A stretch of DNA of 64,000 bases from the NCBI RefSeq assembly GCF_024436375.1, contig NZ_JAFMZM010000001.1, positions 744,001-808,000 of the forward strand, given 5' to 3'. The position numbers and the translations under genes were made by a program. The DNA comes from Nocardioides astragali (GTDB lineage Bacteria > Actinomycetota > Actinomycetes > Propionibacteriales > Nocardioidaceae). Under the pieces are notes generated by a model that ran no database searches, was not told the DNA's origin, and saw only the letters and a program-made list of their open reading frames with translations. The stretch's first letter is position 1. Every line of letters starts with the position of its first letter. Below, piece after piece: positions 18,217-27,666 of this stretch.

Positions 18217-18633
18217 TCAGAGTGAGAAGTGCCCGGGCGCGAGGCTGCGCAGCACGCAGAACTCGTTGCCCTCAGGATCCGCCAGCACCGTCCACGACTC
18301 CTCGCCCGTCTGCCCGACCTCGGCGTGGGTGGCGCCCAGTGCCAGCAGCCGCTCGACCTCCTCGTCCTGGGAGCGATCGATGGGCGAGAGGTCGACGTGC
18401 ATCCGGTTCTTGACCACCTTGTCCTCCTCGACCGCGGCCAGGAACATCGTGGGTGCCACCGGTCCCGAGCGGACGGCCTCGAGGAGCTCGCCGTCGTCGC
18501 GCCCCGCCGGGCCGATCTCCACCAGGCCGGGCTCCCGGTCCAGGACCACCCAGTCGAGGGCGGCGCACCAGAAGGCGGCCAGCGCCTCGGGGTCGTGGCA
18601 GTCGAGGGAGAGCTCGGTCATTCGAGAGGCCAT
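18217..18633 (-). CDS. VOC-family (glyoxalase-like) protein
   Basis: 138 aa, one complete pair of beta-alpha-beta-beta-beta units: MTELSLDCHDPEALAAFW at the start, NRMHVDLSPID in the middle and TVLADPEGNEFCVL at the end. This matches the glyoxalase_6/SnoaL-adjacent VOC family common in actinobacteria. Metal-type residues (H in MHVD, E in GNEF) are present. Start taken at MASRM (18633); an internal ATG at 18621 is possible. Function unknown. Confidence 0.85.
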   Translation of the reverse strand: MASRMTELSLDCHDPEALAAFWCAALDWVVLDREPGLVEIGPAGRDDGELLEAVRSGPVAPTMFLAAVEEDKVVKNRMHVDLSPIDRSQDEEVERLLALGATHAEVGQTGEESWTVLADPEGNEFCVLRSLAPGHFSL

Positions 18634-18736
18634 GCGGCGATCCAAGCACGACGGTCGACGGTGAGTCGGTCGACACCTCGACCGGCAACCGGGAGCATCG
18701 GGTCCAGCGATGAGACGAGTTCGTAGGGGCGGGCAG

Positions 18737-19235
18737 ATGAGCACGTGGGGTGGGGGGAGCCGGGGCCGGGCGCGGGGCCTGGCGCTCGCGCCCCTCCTCC
18801 TCGGCGCGTCGCTCCTGGTCCTGCCTGGATGTGCTCCGTCGCCCGAGGATGCCGCCACGGGCGAGCTCACCGGGGTGGTCGTGTCCCGCAACGACCACCC
18901 CCTGCCCTTCGGGGGCGGCACCGTCGACTCGTGGTCCCGCGCCCTCGTCCTCACCCGCGACGAGCTCCTGGCCGCGTTCGAGGCCAGCTGGCCGGGGCGT
19001 GACGATCCGGCGGACCACGAGATCGCCAGCATCGTGATCAAGGTCGACGTCGCCGAGGTTCGACCCGAGGACATGGCGGAGGTGGACGGTGGACGGTTCC
19101 GGCTGTCGTGGTCGGAGGCGGGGCGCTACGTGTGCCTCGGCAACGATCAACGAGGAGTCGTGACGACGGCTGGCTGCGTGCTCGTGGACGTGGACGCCCC
19201 GGCGGCGATCACGATCGAGAGCTCGATCGGCGGAT

Positions 19236-19252
<17 letters not shown>
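18737..19252 (+). CDS. Putative lipoprotein, unknown function
   Basis: 171 aa with a lipoprotein signal: Arg-rich n-region, hydrophobic LALAPLLLGASLLVL and the lipobox LPGC. The mature part is a small beta-rich domain with no recognised family, including VVVSRNDHPLPFGGGTVDSW and a Cys-containing end (YVCLGND, AGCVLVDVD). The ATG at 18737 is preferred over 18710 because it gives a compact n-region. Its last 17 nt overlap the convergent psuG gene. Confidence 0.7.
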
Positions 19253-20149
<897 letters not shown>

Positions 20150-20150
<1 letters not shown>

Positions 20151-21052
20151 CAGTTCTTCTCCTCGGGTGCGGCCGACATGACGGCGGCCAGGTCGGGCCG
20201 GACGGTGTGGTGGCTCTCGATCGTGGCAGCGGCTGCCCGGTGGCCCTCACGCGCGGCGTCCACGGCGTCGGCGCCGCGCAACCACGCCGTGATCCACCCG
20301 GCGAGCATCGCGTCGCCGGCCCCGGTGACGTCGACGACAGTTGCGGGCACGGCCGGCAGGTGCACGGGGTCCAGCCCGCGGCTGCAGATCCACGAGCCCT
20401 CGGCGCCCTGGCGGAGCCACACGTGCTCGACGCCGCGGTTGTGCAGGTCGCCGACGGACGGGCGCCAGTCGGCGACTGGGCGCCCGGTGAGCGCCGCGAG
20501 CTCGTCGGTGTTGGGGGTGACCAGGAACAGGTCGTGCACCAGGTCGGCCAGCCGCGCGGCCTTGGCGACCGACACCGGCTCGAAGGCGAGCGCGACACCC
20601 GCAGCGGCGGCGGTCTGCACCACGCGTGCCGCCTGGGTGTGGGCGAGGTTGCCGTCGACCACGACCAGCGCCGCGTCCTCGAGGTGGACCGTGTCGAGCT
20701 CGAGCTGGTCGATGATCTCCATGTCAGACACCGCCGCGACCAGCTCACCGCGGTCGTCCAGGACGGCGGTGTAGGTGCCGGTCGCCCCAGGCACACGGCG
20801 TACGGCACCGACGTCGGCACCGCACCCGGCGGTCACCCGCAGCGCCTCGTCGCCGAAGGCGTCGTCGCCCACGGCGGAGACGAGCCGCACCGGGGCGCCG
20901 AGCAGGCCGAGGCATGCGGCGATGTTGCGGCCGACGCCGCCGGGAGAGATCCGGGTGTGCCCCGGGTTGCTGGTCCCGGGCACGAGCGGCGCCGAGGTCC
21001 GCGCGACCACGTCCATGTTGGTGCCGCCGACGACCACCACCCACTGCTTCAC
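20150..21052 (-). CDS. psuK: PfkB-family kinase, probable pseudouridine kinase
   Basis: 300 aa, ribokinase-like. N-terminal GGTNMDVVAR and SPGGVGRNIA contact the sugar; the C-terminal VTGAGDAMLAG carries the catalytic Asp and anion hole. Coupling with psuG assigns pseudouridine as substrate: it would make pseudouridine 5'-phosphate for the next enzyme. A GTG start is used, with no good ribosome site seen. Confidence 0.9.
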
Positions 21053-21085
21053 GCCGCAGATCCTGACAGAGCGGCGGGGCGGGCT

Positions 21086-21418
21086 TCAGCCTCGGACACG
21101 GGCACCGACCCTGGGCAGGACGAGCAGGGCACCGAGGACGAGCGTGGCCACCACCACGAAGGCCGTCGCGGTGCCCTGTCCACTGGTCTGTCGCAGCACC
21201 ATTCCGACGACCAGCGCGCCCAGCCACACCACCACACCGGAGCCGATCGCGTCCGGCGGGCGCCGCAGGAGGGCGAGCGCGACCCACGCGACGAGGGTGC
21301 CGGCGAGGAACGGCCACGCGGTGGTCCACCAGCCGCCCGGCGTCAGCGTCCCGTAGTGGCTGAGTCGACCGATCACGGCGAAGACGCCGACGAGCAGGAG
21401 ATCGACCGCGAGCCACAT
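21086..21418 (-). CDS. DUF3054 family membrane protein
   Basis: 110 aa with four predicted membrane helices starting MWLAVDLLLVGVFAVIGRLS and matching the DUF3054 pattern (TAWPFLAGTLVAW, VVWLGALVVGMVLRQ with a Gly-Gln-Gly-Thr-Ala stretch). The ATG at 21418 is chosen since the family starts there and a TAGGCT -10 box lies 7 nt upstream, pointing to a leaderless message. Function unknown. Confidence 0.85.
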   Translation of the reverse strand: MWLAVDLLLVGVFAVIGRLSHYGTLTPGGWWTTAWPFLAGTLVAWVALALLRRPPDAIGSGVVVWLGALVVGMVLRQTSGQGTATAFVVVATLVLGALLVLPRVGARVRG

Positions 21419-21425
21419 GCCGAGA

Positions 21426-21431
21426 AGCCTA
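21426..21431 (-). promoter_or_regulatory. -10 box of a probable leaderless promoter (DUF3054 gene)
   Basis: TAGGCT on the reverse strand, 7 nt before the ATG at 21418, matching TANNNT. Confidence 0.45.
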
Positions 21432-21468
21432 GAGTGGGCGGACCGGTCGATCTCGGCCGCCTCGCCTC

Positions 21469-22542
21469 GTGATCCGATACCGTCCACCGGTGCCGAACCG
21501 GAGAGCAGCACGCCTGCTCGTGCTGCTGCTGGTCGCGGCTGCGCTGGCCTGGCTCGCCGCGCCCGCCGGAGCCGAGGAACAGGTCCCGCGACCGGTGCTC
21601 AACCTCGACTTCCCCGACCCCGCCGTCGTCGCCACTCCCGCCGGGCTGGTCGCCTACGCCACCGGCGACCGGGTGCCGCACGCCTGGTCGCAGCGCGCCG
21701 ACGGTCCCTGGCAGCGCGGCCCAAGCCTGCTGACGCACCGCCCGTCGTGGTCGCGTGAGGGTGGGGTGTGGGCCGTGGACGTGGCCCGGGTGCGCGGTCG
21801 GTGGCTGCTCTACTACGCCACCCCGGTGCGCGGCATGGGCGAGCACGGCCGGTGCATCGGCGTCGCGCGCTCGGCGTCCGCGCGCGGCCCGTTCCGCCCC
21901 GTGGGCCGCGCCCCGCTTGTCTGCCCGTCCTACGCCCGGACGCCGACCGCGCAGGACCCGCTGCTGCCCCGGGACCCGACGCTGCCGCGGGCCGGGGTGA
22001 TCGACCCGTCCTGGTTCCGCGACGCCGACGGGTCGTCGTACCTGCTCTACAAGACCGACCGGATCCCTTCCACCGTCCGGATCGTGGCGCTCACCCGGGA
22101 CGGGCAGGCGGTGCGCCGTGGGGCGACGAGCCTCGAGCTCGTACGGTCCGCCGGCGTCGTGGAGAACCCCGTCCTGGCCCGGCGCGCGCAGGGCTACGTC
22201 TTGCTGGTCTCCGAGGGCGACTGGACCCGCTGTGGCTACCGCACCAGCTGGTTGCTCTCGCCGAACCTGCTGGACTGGACGACCGCACAGACCGGGACGC
22301 TGCTCGATGCGGACTCCACGGGCCTGTGCGGACCCGGCGGTGCCGACCTGGTGGAGGGTCTGGGCGGGCGGACGTTGGTCTTCCTCCATGGCTGGACCTG
22401 CCGCGGGATGCCGCTGCCCTGTGCCGGAAAGGGTGCGTGGGACCACACGCCTCGCGCCGGTGGCCGACGGGCGTTGTACGCCGCCACGCTGGGCTGGGTC
22501 GACGGCGTGCCGGAGGTCAGGGCCTGGCTCCAGACGCGGTGA
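21469..22542 (+). CDS. Secreted glycoside hydrolase family 43-like protein
   Basis: 357 aa from a GTG; a second GTG at 21490 would give a tidier signal peptide. The signal runs to PAGAEEQ. The mature part is a five-bladed propeller of the GH43/62/117 type: NLDFPDPAVVATP carries the first-blade Asp, GVIDPSWFRDADG the second Asp and GVVENPVLARR the likely general-acid Glu. These enzymes cleave arabinose or xylose side chains or related sugars. The real substrate is open. It is divergent from DUF3054 with about 50 nt between. Confidence 0.82.
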   Translation: MIRYRPPVPNRRAARLLVLLLVAAALAWLAAPAGAEEQVPRPVLNLDFPDPAVVATPAGLVAYATGDRVPHAWSQRADGPWQRGPSLLTHRPSWSREGGVWAVDVARVRGRWLLYYATPVRGMGEHGRCIGVARSASARGPFRPVGRAPLVCPSYARTPTAQDPLLPRDPTLPRAGVIDPSWFRDADGSSYLLYKTDRIPSTVRIVALTRDGQAVRRGATSLELVRSAGVVENPVLARRAQGYVLLVSEGDWTRCGYRTSWLLSPNLLDWTTAQTGTLLDADSTGLCGPGGADLVEGLGGRTLVFLHGWTCRGMPLPCAGKGAWDHTPRAGGRRALYAATLGWVDGVPEVRAWLQTR

Positions 22543-22633
22543 CCACGCGCACGGACATCCCTCGTCCCGGTGTTGCCCGATCGTCGATCGGAGGAGCAGA
22601 CTCGCACGACGGGGGTGACCGGGAGGTGACCAG

Positions 22634-24196
22634 GTGACCGCGACGCGCTCCTTGTTCGACCTCGACGAGGCACAGCGCTATGACGCCTACGAGGCGCTCC
22701 AGCAGCGGATGCCGGAGGTGTGGGAGGCGATGCGCCACGACCTCCCGCTCGAGTCCGCTGTCGTGGTCCCGTCGATCAGCCTCGAGAGCACCACCGCCGG
22801 GAGCGGCACCCTCATGCAGGCGATGGAGGAGCGGGCCCTCTTCCTGCTGCTGCTCCTGCGCCAGCCGATGCTGACGCTCGTCTACGTCACCTCCTCGCCG
22901 GTCGAGGAGGACATCGTGGAGTACTACCTGGGGCTGCTGCCGGGCATCATCCCGAGCCAGGCGCGCCGCCGCCTCCGTCTCGTGTCGGTCGGTGACGCAT
23001 CACCCCGTCCCCTCAGCGCCAAGCTGCTCGCGCGCCCCAGGTTGTTGCGCGAGATCCGTGAGCTGATCCCCGACCAGGGCGTGAGCCACCTGATCCCCTA
23101 CACGACGACGTCGCTCGAGCGTGACGTCGCGCTCAGCCTCGGCATCCCGATCTATGGCTCGGACCCGCGCCTCGCGCCGCTCGGGAGCAAGTCGGGCTGC
23201 CGCGGGCTCTTCGACGAGGTGGGCGTCCAGGCCCCGGTGGGCGCGGAGGACCTCCACACGCTGGACGACCTGGTGGACGCGTTGGCCGGCATGCGCGCCC
23301 ACCGGCCGTCCCTGGCGGAGGTGATCGTCAAGATCAACGAAGGAGTGTCCGGCTCGGGCAACGCGTCGGTGGACCTGAGCGGCGCCCCGGCGCCCGGCGC
23401 CGCCGACGAGGCCGGCGCGCTGCGCGCGTGCCTGCTGGCCATGCGGCCCGAGGCGGACGGCCTCGACGTGGACGCCTTCCTGGCGGCGTTCGAGCGGCTC
23501 GGCGGCGTGGTGGAGGAGCGGATCACCGGCGTGGCGTGCGCCAGTCCGAGCGTGCAGATGCGGGTGCTCCCGGACCGCGCAGTCGAGCTGCTCTCGACCC
23601 ACGACCAGCTGCTCGGCGGGGTGAGCGGACAGCAGTACCTGGGCTGCGTGTTCCCTGCGGACCCGCTCTACTCCCGCAAGATCTCCGAGCCCGCGCTGGC
23701 CATCGGCCGGCGCCTCGCCGAGCGCGGCGTGCTCGGCCGCTTCGCGGTCGACTTCGTCACCGTGCAGGACGACTCCGGCGACTGGGACGCCTACGCGATC
23801 GAGCTCAACCTCCGCAAAGGCGGCACCACCCACCCCTTCCTGACGCTCCAGTTCCTGACCGACGGCGCGTACGACGGCGATGCCGGGGTCTACCGCACGG
23901 CGGCGGGTGCGGCGAAGTACCTCGTGGCCACTGACCACTTCGAGGACGACCGGCTGAGGGCCTTGACGACGCGCGACGTGTTCGACGTCGTGGTTCGGCA
24001 CCGGCTGCACTTCGACCATGCGCGCCAGACCGGGATCGTCTTCCACATGATCAGCTGCGTCACCGAGTGTGGCCGGCTCGGCATGACGGCGATCGGGGAC
24101 AGCGCCGACGAGGCGTGGCAGCTCTACCAGGACGCGACCGCCGTGCTGCTGCACGAGGCCGAGCAGGCGGGGATCCCAGGGGCGCTTCCGACGTGA
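22634..24196 (+). CDS. ATP-grasp ligase, PGM1-related
   Basis: 520 aa. It matches actinobacterial proteins related to PGM1, the ATP-grasp peptide ligase of pheganomycin biosynthesis. An N-terminal ~190-residue domain (VVVPSISLE, YVTSSPVEEDIVEYYL) precedes an ATP-grasp core with GSKSGCRGLFDEVGV, VIVKINEGVSGSGNA, and the metal/phosphate end AYAIELNLRKGGTTHP. ATP-grasp enzymes form amide bonds through an acyl phosphate. GGGAGGTG lies before the GTG start. The stop overlaps the next gene (GTGA), so the partners should act together. The substrates are unknown. Confidence 0.85.
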   Translation: MTATRSLFDLDEAQRYDAYEALQQRMPEVWEAMRHDLPLESAVVVPSISLESTTAGSGTLMQAMEERALFLLLLLRQPMLTLVYVTSSPVEEDIVEYYLGLLPGIIPSQARRRLRLVSVGDASPRPLSAKLLARPRLLREIRELIPDQGVSHLIPYTTTSLERDVALSLGIPIYGSDPRLAPLGSKSGCRGLFDEVGVQAPVGAEDLHTLDDLVDALAGMRAHRPSLAEVIVKINEGVSGSGNASVDLSGAPAPGAADEAGALRACLLAMRPEADGLDVDAFLAAFERLGGVVEERITGVACASPSVQMRVLPDRAVELLSTHDQLLGGVSGQQYLGCVFPADPLYSRKISEPALAIGRRLAERGVLGRFAVDFVTVQDDSGDWDAYAIELNLRKGGTTHPFLTLQFLTDGAYDGDAGVYRTAAGAAKYLVATDHFEDDRLRALTTRDVFDVVVRHRLHFDHARQTGIVFHMISCVTECGRLGMTAIGDSADEAWQLYQDATAVLLHEAEQAGIPGALPT

Positions 24197-24801
24197 GCGG
24201 CACCGCCGATCCCCGCGTCTGGTACGCCGCCTTCGGCTCCAACCTGTCGACGGAACGGCTGGCCTGCTACCTGCGGGGCGGGGTGCCGCGAGGAGCGGTG
24301 CGCGAGTACGAGGGGTGCCGAGACCCGACGCCGCCCCGCGAGCACCGGCCCATCACGATCCCGGGGAGCCTGCGGTTCGCGGGCGAGTCCCGGGTGTGGG
24401 GAGGAGGCACGGCCTTCTACACCCCGGCGGGCGGGGGAGTTGTCCACGCGCGCGCCTACCTGTTGCGGCTGGAGCAGTTCAGCGACCTCGTCTCCCAGGA
24501 GACGCGTCACCCGGTCGGCCGGACCTTGGTGCTCGCCGAGAAGGGGCCGACCCGACACGGGTTGTCACAGGTCTACGACGTGGTGCTCGATCTCGGTGAG
24601 CTCGACGGCCACCGGCTCGTCACCCTCAGCTCCACGCGCGATCACCGCGCCAGACCTCCGTCCGCGGCCTACGTGCGGACCATGCTGGACGGCCTCGCCG
24701 AGGGCTTCGACCTCGATGCCGAGGCCCGGGTCGCCTACCTGGCCGGGATGGCCGGGATGTCACCCGGCTGGACGGTGGACGACCTTCGCGAGCTGCTGTG
24801 A
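24193..24801 (+). CDS. Gamma-glutamylcyclotransferase-fold protein
   Basis: 202 aa. It begins with WYAAFGSNLSTERL, the glycine-rich substrate loop of GGCT/AIG2-like proteins (usual form YGSN), followed by REYEGCRDPT, LRFAGESRVWGGGTAFY and a late AYVRTMLDG segment. GGCT enzymes release 5-oxoproline from gamma-glutamyl peptides; actinobacterial members of this length are uncharacterised. It is translated by a 4-nt overlap with an ATP-grasp ligase, so one gene may build and the other cleave or rearrange an amide, which is inference. Confidence 0.72.
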   Translation: MSGTADPRVWYAAFGSNLSTERLACYLRGGVPRGAVREYEGCRDPTPPREHRPITIPGSLRFAGESRVWGGGTAFYTPAGGGVVHARAYLLRLEQFSDLVSQETRHPVGRTLVLAEKGPTRHGLSQVYDVVLDLGELDGHRLVTLSSTRDHRARPPSAAYVRTMLDGLAEGFDLDAEARVAYLAGMAGMSPGWTVDDLRELL

Positions 24802-24811
24802 TGCTCGGGGG

Positions 24812-26017
24812 TCAGTCGAACCAGCGGCGGTCCATCGACACGATCCAGCGACGACGCGGATGCTCGGTCACCGACCAGATCCGGTCGGTGGAGGGCCAGT
24901 AGCTGAGGTCCTCGGGTCCCATCGGGAGGGCCCACCGTCGTACCTTCATCGAGCCTGGCTGGCCCGAGCACATCGTGCCGGGCATCCACGGTCCGTGCGA
25001 GACGGTGACGTGGTAGCGGCCGCCCGCGATCACCGCGCCCTGCATGCGTCGCACCCCGCCCTCGTCGACCGCCAGAGGCCGGGAGAAGCCGTCGTCGCCG
25101 GCGGCGAGCTGCCACGTCTGCGGGTCGAGCGGATAGCGCGCGAGCCGGGTGCTGGCCTGCGGGTCGAAGGCGTACTCACCGGCGATCAGGGCCGGCGGCT
25201 CGGAGCGCCGGTCCAGCGACATGAAGGAGTAGCGGAGCTTCTGGTGGCCCTCGTCCGTGTAGGCCTGGTAGGTGAATCGCACCGGCAGGACGTAGCGGTG
25301 ACCGAAGGAGTGGAGCCTCGTGCCGTCGAGGCCGAACCTGTCGGGCTGGGCGTCGTCGCCCGACACCCGCATGATGTCGTCGACGCGGGCCGTCACGAAC
25401 CCGCGGCTGGTGGCCGCTATGTGCAGGTAGGAGCCGGCCCACACGATGCCTCCGGCGTGGATGCGCATCGGCTTCAGCCTCAGCTTCCCGGACTCGTCGA
25501 AGACCGGCACGACGAGCAGCACGTGTCGGTACGTCCCCGAGTCGAGGTCGACGAACGTCACCCGTGACCCCCGCTTGATGCCGTCCCTGCCGGTGGAGTA
25601 CCAGGTCGTCACCACGACCCTGCGTCCACCGATGACCCCGGTGTCGGAGGCGTCCGCGCTTGTCGAGATGCCCTGGGGATACCAGAGCTCGTCGCGCTCG
25701 TCGTGGGCGTCCCAGCGGTAGGCCTCGCGCACCGCCCGGCCGAGCAGCCGCGGCACCACCCGCGCCGGCCGTACGGCGTACTTCAGGTCGCCGAGCAGCC
25801 CGTCGAGCCCCGCGGGCTCACCCAGCACGCCGGCGAGCGCCGCGATCTCCCGGACGTTCTCGTCGGTGCGCTGCAGGTGCACGCCCTGGACGTACGGCGA
25901 CTCCGCGGCCGTGGGCCGCTCGATCGGAAGGGGCTCGGTGGCGGGCCCGGTTGCCGCCGCGTGCCTGGTCGCCGCCTCGGGCTCGTGCTCGGACGGAGGA
26001 TCCCCGGCAGGACGCAT
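24812..26017 (-). CDS. Conserved hypothetical protein, probable beta-propeller
   Basis: 401 aa without signal peptide or membrane helices. An acidic/Ala-rich lead (to ~45) is followed by a helical stretch and then repeated four-strand segments such as RRVVVTTWYS, TFVDLDSGTYRHVLLVVP, LRLKPMRIHAGGIVWAG, LHIAATSRGFVTARVDDIM and MQGAVIAGGRYHVTVSHGPW, like blades of a propeller. It may bind or sense something; no catalytic motif stands out. A TAGGGT -10 box lies 6 nt before the ATG, so the mRNA is probably leaderless. It converges with the GGCT-fold gene, with only 10 nt between the stops. Confidence 0.75.
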   Translation of the reverse strand: MRPAGDPPSEHEPEAATRHAAATGPATEPLPIERPTAAESPYVQGVHLQRTDENVREIAALAGVLGEPAGLDGLLGDLKYAVRPARVVPRLLGRAVREAYRWDAHDERDELWYPQGISTSADASDTGVIGGRRVVVTTWYSTGRDGIKRGSRVTFVDLDSGTYRHVLLVVPVFDESGKLRLKPMRIHAGGIVWAGSYLHIAATSRGFVTARVDDIMRVSGDDAQPDRFGLDGTRLHSFGHRYVLPVRFTYQAYTDEGHQKLRYSFMSLDRRSEPPALIAGEYAFDPQASTRLARYPLDPQTWQLAAGDDGFSRPLAVDEGGVRRMQGAVIAGGRYHVTVSHGPWMPGTMCSGQPGSMKVRRWALPMGPEDLSYWPSTDRIWSVTEHPRRRWIVSMDRRWFD

Positions 26018-26023
26018 CCCCCG

Positions 26024-26029
26024 ACCCTA
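26024..26029 (-). promoter_or_regulatory. -10 box of a probable leaderless promoter (propeller gene)
   Basis: TAGGGT on the reverse strand, 6 nt before the ATG at 26017. Confidence 0.45.
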
Positions 26030-26053
26030 GCCAGCCGCGCGGGCTCCACCGTC

Positions 26054-26108
26054 CCCCCTTCGGGTAGTCCCCATCACACGCCCCCTTCGGGGTAGTCCGC
26101 ATCAAACG
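26054..26108. repeat. Imperfect direct repeat containing a half-copy of the palindromic element
   Basis: Two ~27-nt units in tandem, 26054-26080 and 26081-26108, each of the form CCCCCTTCGGGTAGTCC then C/G-CATCA then CACG or AACG. The second unit is the left arm of the intact 67-nt palindrome that follows; the first is an orphan half-arm. This suggests more than one insertion or a partial duplication at this spot. Confidence 0.6.
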
Positions 26109-26155
26109 GCTGGCGCTGGTCCCACTTCAGCAAGCCAATTGATGCGGACTACCCC
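26089..26155. repeat. 67-nt palindromic element, left copy
   Basis: A perfect 17-nt inverted repeat, GGGGTAGTCCGCATCAA at 26089-26105 and its complement at 26139-26155, around a 33-nt loop. The loop starts with CGGCT and ends near AAGCC, so it can continue the stem after an internal loop. A second element of exactly the same size lies on the other side of the nuclease-like gene. Apart from this element, the 255-nt gap before that gene holds only the half-copy repeat and the likely promoter. Confidence 0.85.
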
Positions 26156-26272
26156 GGCAGGTGGGCCATCATCGGGCCCCGAACCGTGCACACGGGCCCG
26201 GTGCACACCGTCGTCCACAGCGGTCAGTCAGGACGGTTCGAGGGTGTCGGACGCCGCGCGTGCCATGGAGGC

Positions 26273-27277
26273 ATGTACGTCGAACGACCGGCTGCCCGGC
26301 AGCAACGACCACGTGAGCTCGTGCTCCCTGTACGCGTCGACCCCACCGGCCGCGATGGTCCGACGCGGAACCAGGCGAGCGGCCGTCGTTGGCGGCAGAC
26401 GTCGCCGGGCCTCTACGTGCCGACGTCGACCACGCGGATGTGCGTCCATCAGCGCATCCTGGAGCAGGGAAGAAGGATCCGGTCCCACGGTGCTGTGACC
26501 GCGTGGGCAAGCCTGCGGTTCCAAGGTGCTCGATACTTCGACGGCGGTCCACTGCACAGCGAGGACGAGCAGGCGCCGGTGCCGATCGTGACGGGACCAG
26601 CGCTGCTCCGACCAGATCCGCGGGTCACTCTGAGTCGTGAGCAGCTGGCCGCGGACGAACGACAGTCGGTCGGAGGCATCTGGCTGACGACGCCAGCCCG
26701 GGCGTTGTTCGACGAGGTACGCCGTCATGGCCGGCTGCGTGAGGCTGTGGCGGACATCGAGGTCGCCGTGGCGGCTGGCCTGTTGTCGTTCCACGACTTT
26801 GCTGACTACGTCGCCTCACGCAGCCCGTGGACCGGCATCGGCTTGGCGCGTGACGCGGTGGCGTTGGCGGGACTCGGCTGTTGGTCGAGACCCGAAGCCA
26901 ACATGGCCCTGACCTGGATGCTTGACGCTGGACTTGGACGCCCACTGTGCAACGTGCCGGTCTTCGACCTGCACGGCAGGCTGATCGCGATCGTCGACCT
27001 CCTCGACGCGGAGGCAGGGTGTGTCGGCGAGTATCAAGGCGCGCACCACAAGGGGGTCGACCAGCACCGGAGGGACGTGGCGCGGTTTCAAGCGCTGCGT
27101 GACGTGGGACTCGAGTGCTTCGAGGTCGTGGGCGGTGACCTCGCCGATGTAGATCTCGTCGCGAAGCGCATGCACGCCACCCGCGAGCGCTCCCTCTTCC
27201 GCCCACCGTCCGAGCGGCTCTGGACGCTGGACCGCCCTGACTGGTGGCCTGCCTGGGCGGCGGCTCGTTGCCTCTGA
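26273..27277 (+). CDS. AbiEi-antitoxin-like / DUF559-type protein (nuclease fold)
   Basis: 334 aa. The first ~100 residues look like the winged-helix AbiEi-type domain (GRRWRQTSPGLYVPTSTT, SHGAVTAWASLRFQGARYF), with a middle segment WLTTPARALFDEVRRHG also typical of that family. The last ~110 residues resemble a DUF559/Vsr-like PD-(D/E)xK fold: IVDLLDAEAGCVGEYQG gives D and ExQ, followed by HHKGVDQHRRDVARFQAL. Many copies of this family occur in Nocardioides-type genomes; their role (antitoxin, abortive infection, or mobile nuclease) is unproven. The ATG at 26273 follows a GGAGG that is only one base away. Two 67-nt palindromes bracket the gene. Confidence 0.75.
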   Translation: MYVERPAARQQRPRELVLPVRVDPTGRDGPTRNQASGRRWRQTSPGLYVPTSTTRMCVHQRILEQGRRIRSHGAVTAWASLRFQGARYFDGGPLHSEDEQAPVPIVTGPALLRPDPRVTLSREQLAADERQSVGGIWLTTPARALFDEVRRHGRLREAVADIEVAVAAGLLSFHDFADYVASRSPWTGIGLARDAVALAGLGCWSRPEANMALTWMLDAGLGRPLCNVPVFDLHGRLIAIVDLLDAEAGCVGEYQGAHHKGVDQHRRDVARFQALRDVGLECFEVVGGDLADVDLVAKRMHATRERSLFRPPSERLWTLDRPDWWPAWAAARCL

Positions 27278-27290
27278 GGGACCGCCTCCC

Positions 27291-27357
27291 GGGTTAGTCC
27301 GCATCAATCGGCTCCCCGAAGTCTGGCGGCAGGAAGCATATTGATGCGGACTACCCC
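27291..27357. repeat. 67-nt palindromic element, right copy
   Basis: Left arm GGGTTAGTCCGCATCAA (27291-27307) and right arm TTGATGCGGACTACCCC (27341-27357), differing from a perfect palindrome by one position, around a 33-nt loop. The loop again opens with CGGCT and closes near GAAGC, like the left copy, though most other loop bases differ. Total and loop lengths are identical to the left copy. Confidence 0.85.
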
Positions 27358-27382
27358 CGGGGGCCGGAAGGGGAGGTGGAGA

Positions 27383-27664
27383 ATGACCCCTGTGAGGGCG
27401 ATCTTCTTCGACGAGGACGACGCGCAGGCCGTCGTGGCACGCCTGCGGGCCGACGGCTTCGAGGCCACGATGGAGCGCGAGCGGCTGGCCGGTGAGGACG
27501 ACGACGAGGACCACCCGTGGGCGGTGGCGAGCGATGCACCCGCCTTCATGCTCGAGGTCCTGGTCGACACCCACGACGGCTGGCTCGACGAGGGCGAGGA
27601 CGCCGGGGCGACCCTGCCGCCGCTCGACCTGCCGGCAGCCCCGCGTCGCATCAAGCGGACCTGA
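27383..27664 (+). CDS. Conserved hypothetical acidic protein (93 aa)
   Basis: Begins MTPVRAIFFDEDDAQAVVAR and has a small alpha/beta pattern (RLRADGFEATMERERLAGED, then PAFMLEVLVDTHDGWLDEG). This type is common in actinobacteria and lacks a known role. The ATG at 27383 follows GGGGAGGTGGAG, a strong ribosome site; an upstream in-frame ATG lies inside the palindromic element and is not used. The next gene starts 2 nt after its stop. Confidence 0.75.
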   Translation: MTPVRAIFFDEDDAQAVVARLRADGFEATMERERLAGEDDDEDHPWAVASDAPAFMLEVLVDTHDGWLDEGEDAGATLPPLDLPAAPRRIKRT

Positions 27665-27666
27665 CC

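Noticed and set aside
26054..27360. Insertion sequence with terminal inverted repeats.
   Set aside because: The enclosed gene has no transposase catalytic motif, and each end is itself a full palindrome instead of one half of a terminal pair; no target duplication was seen.
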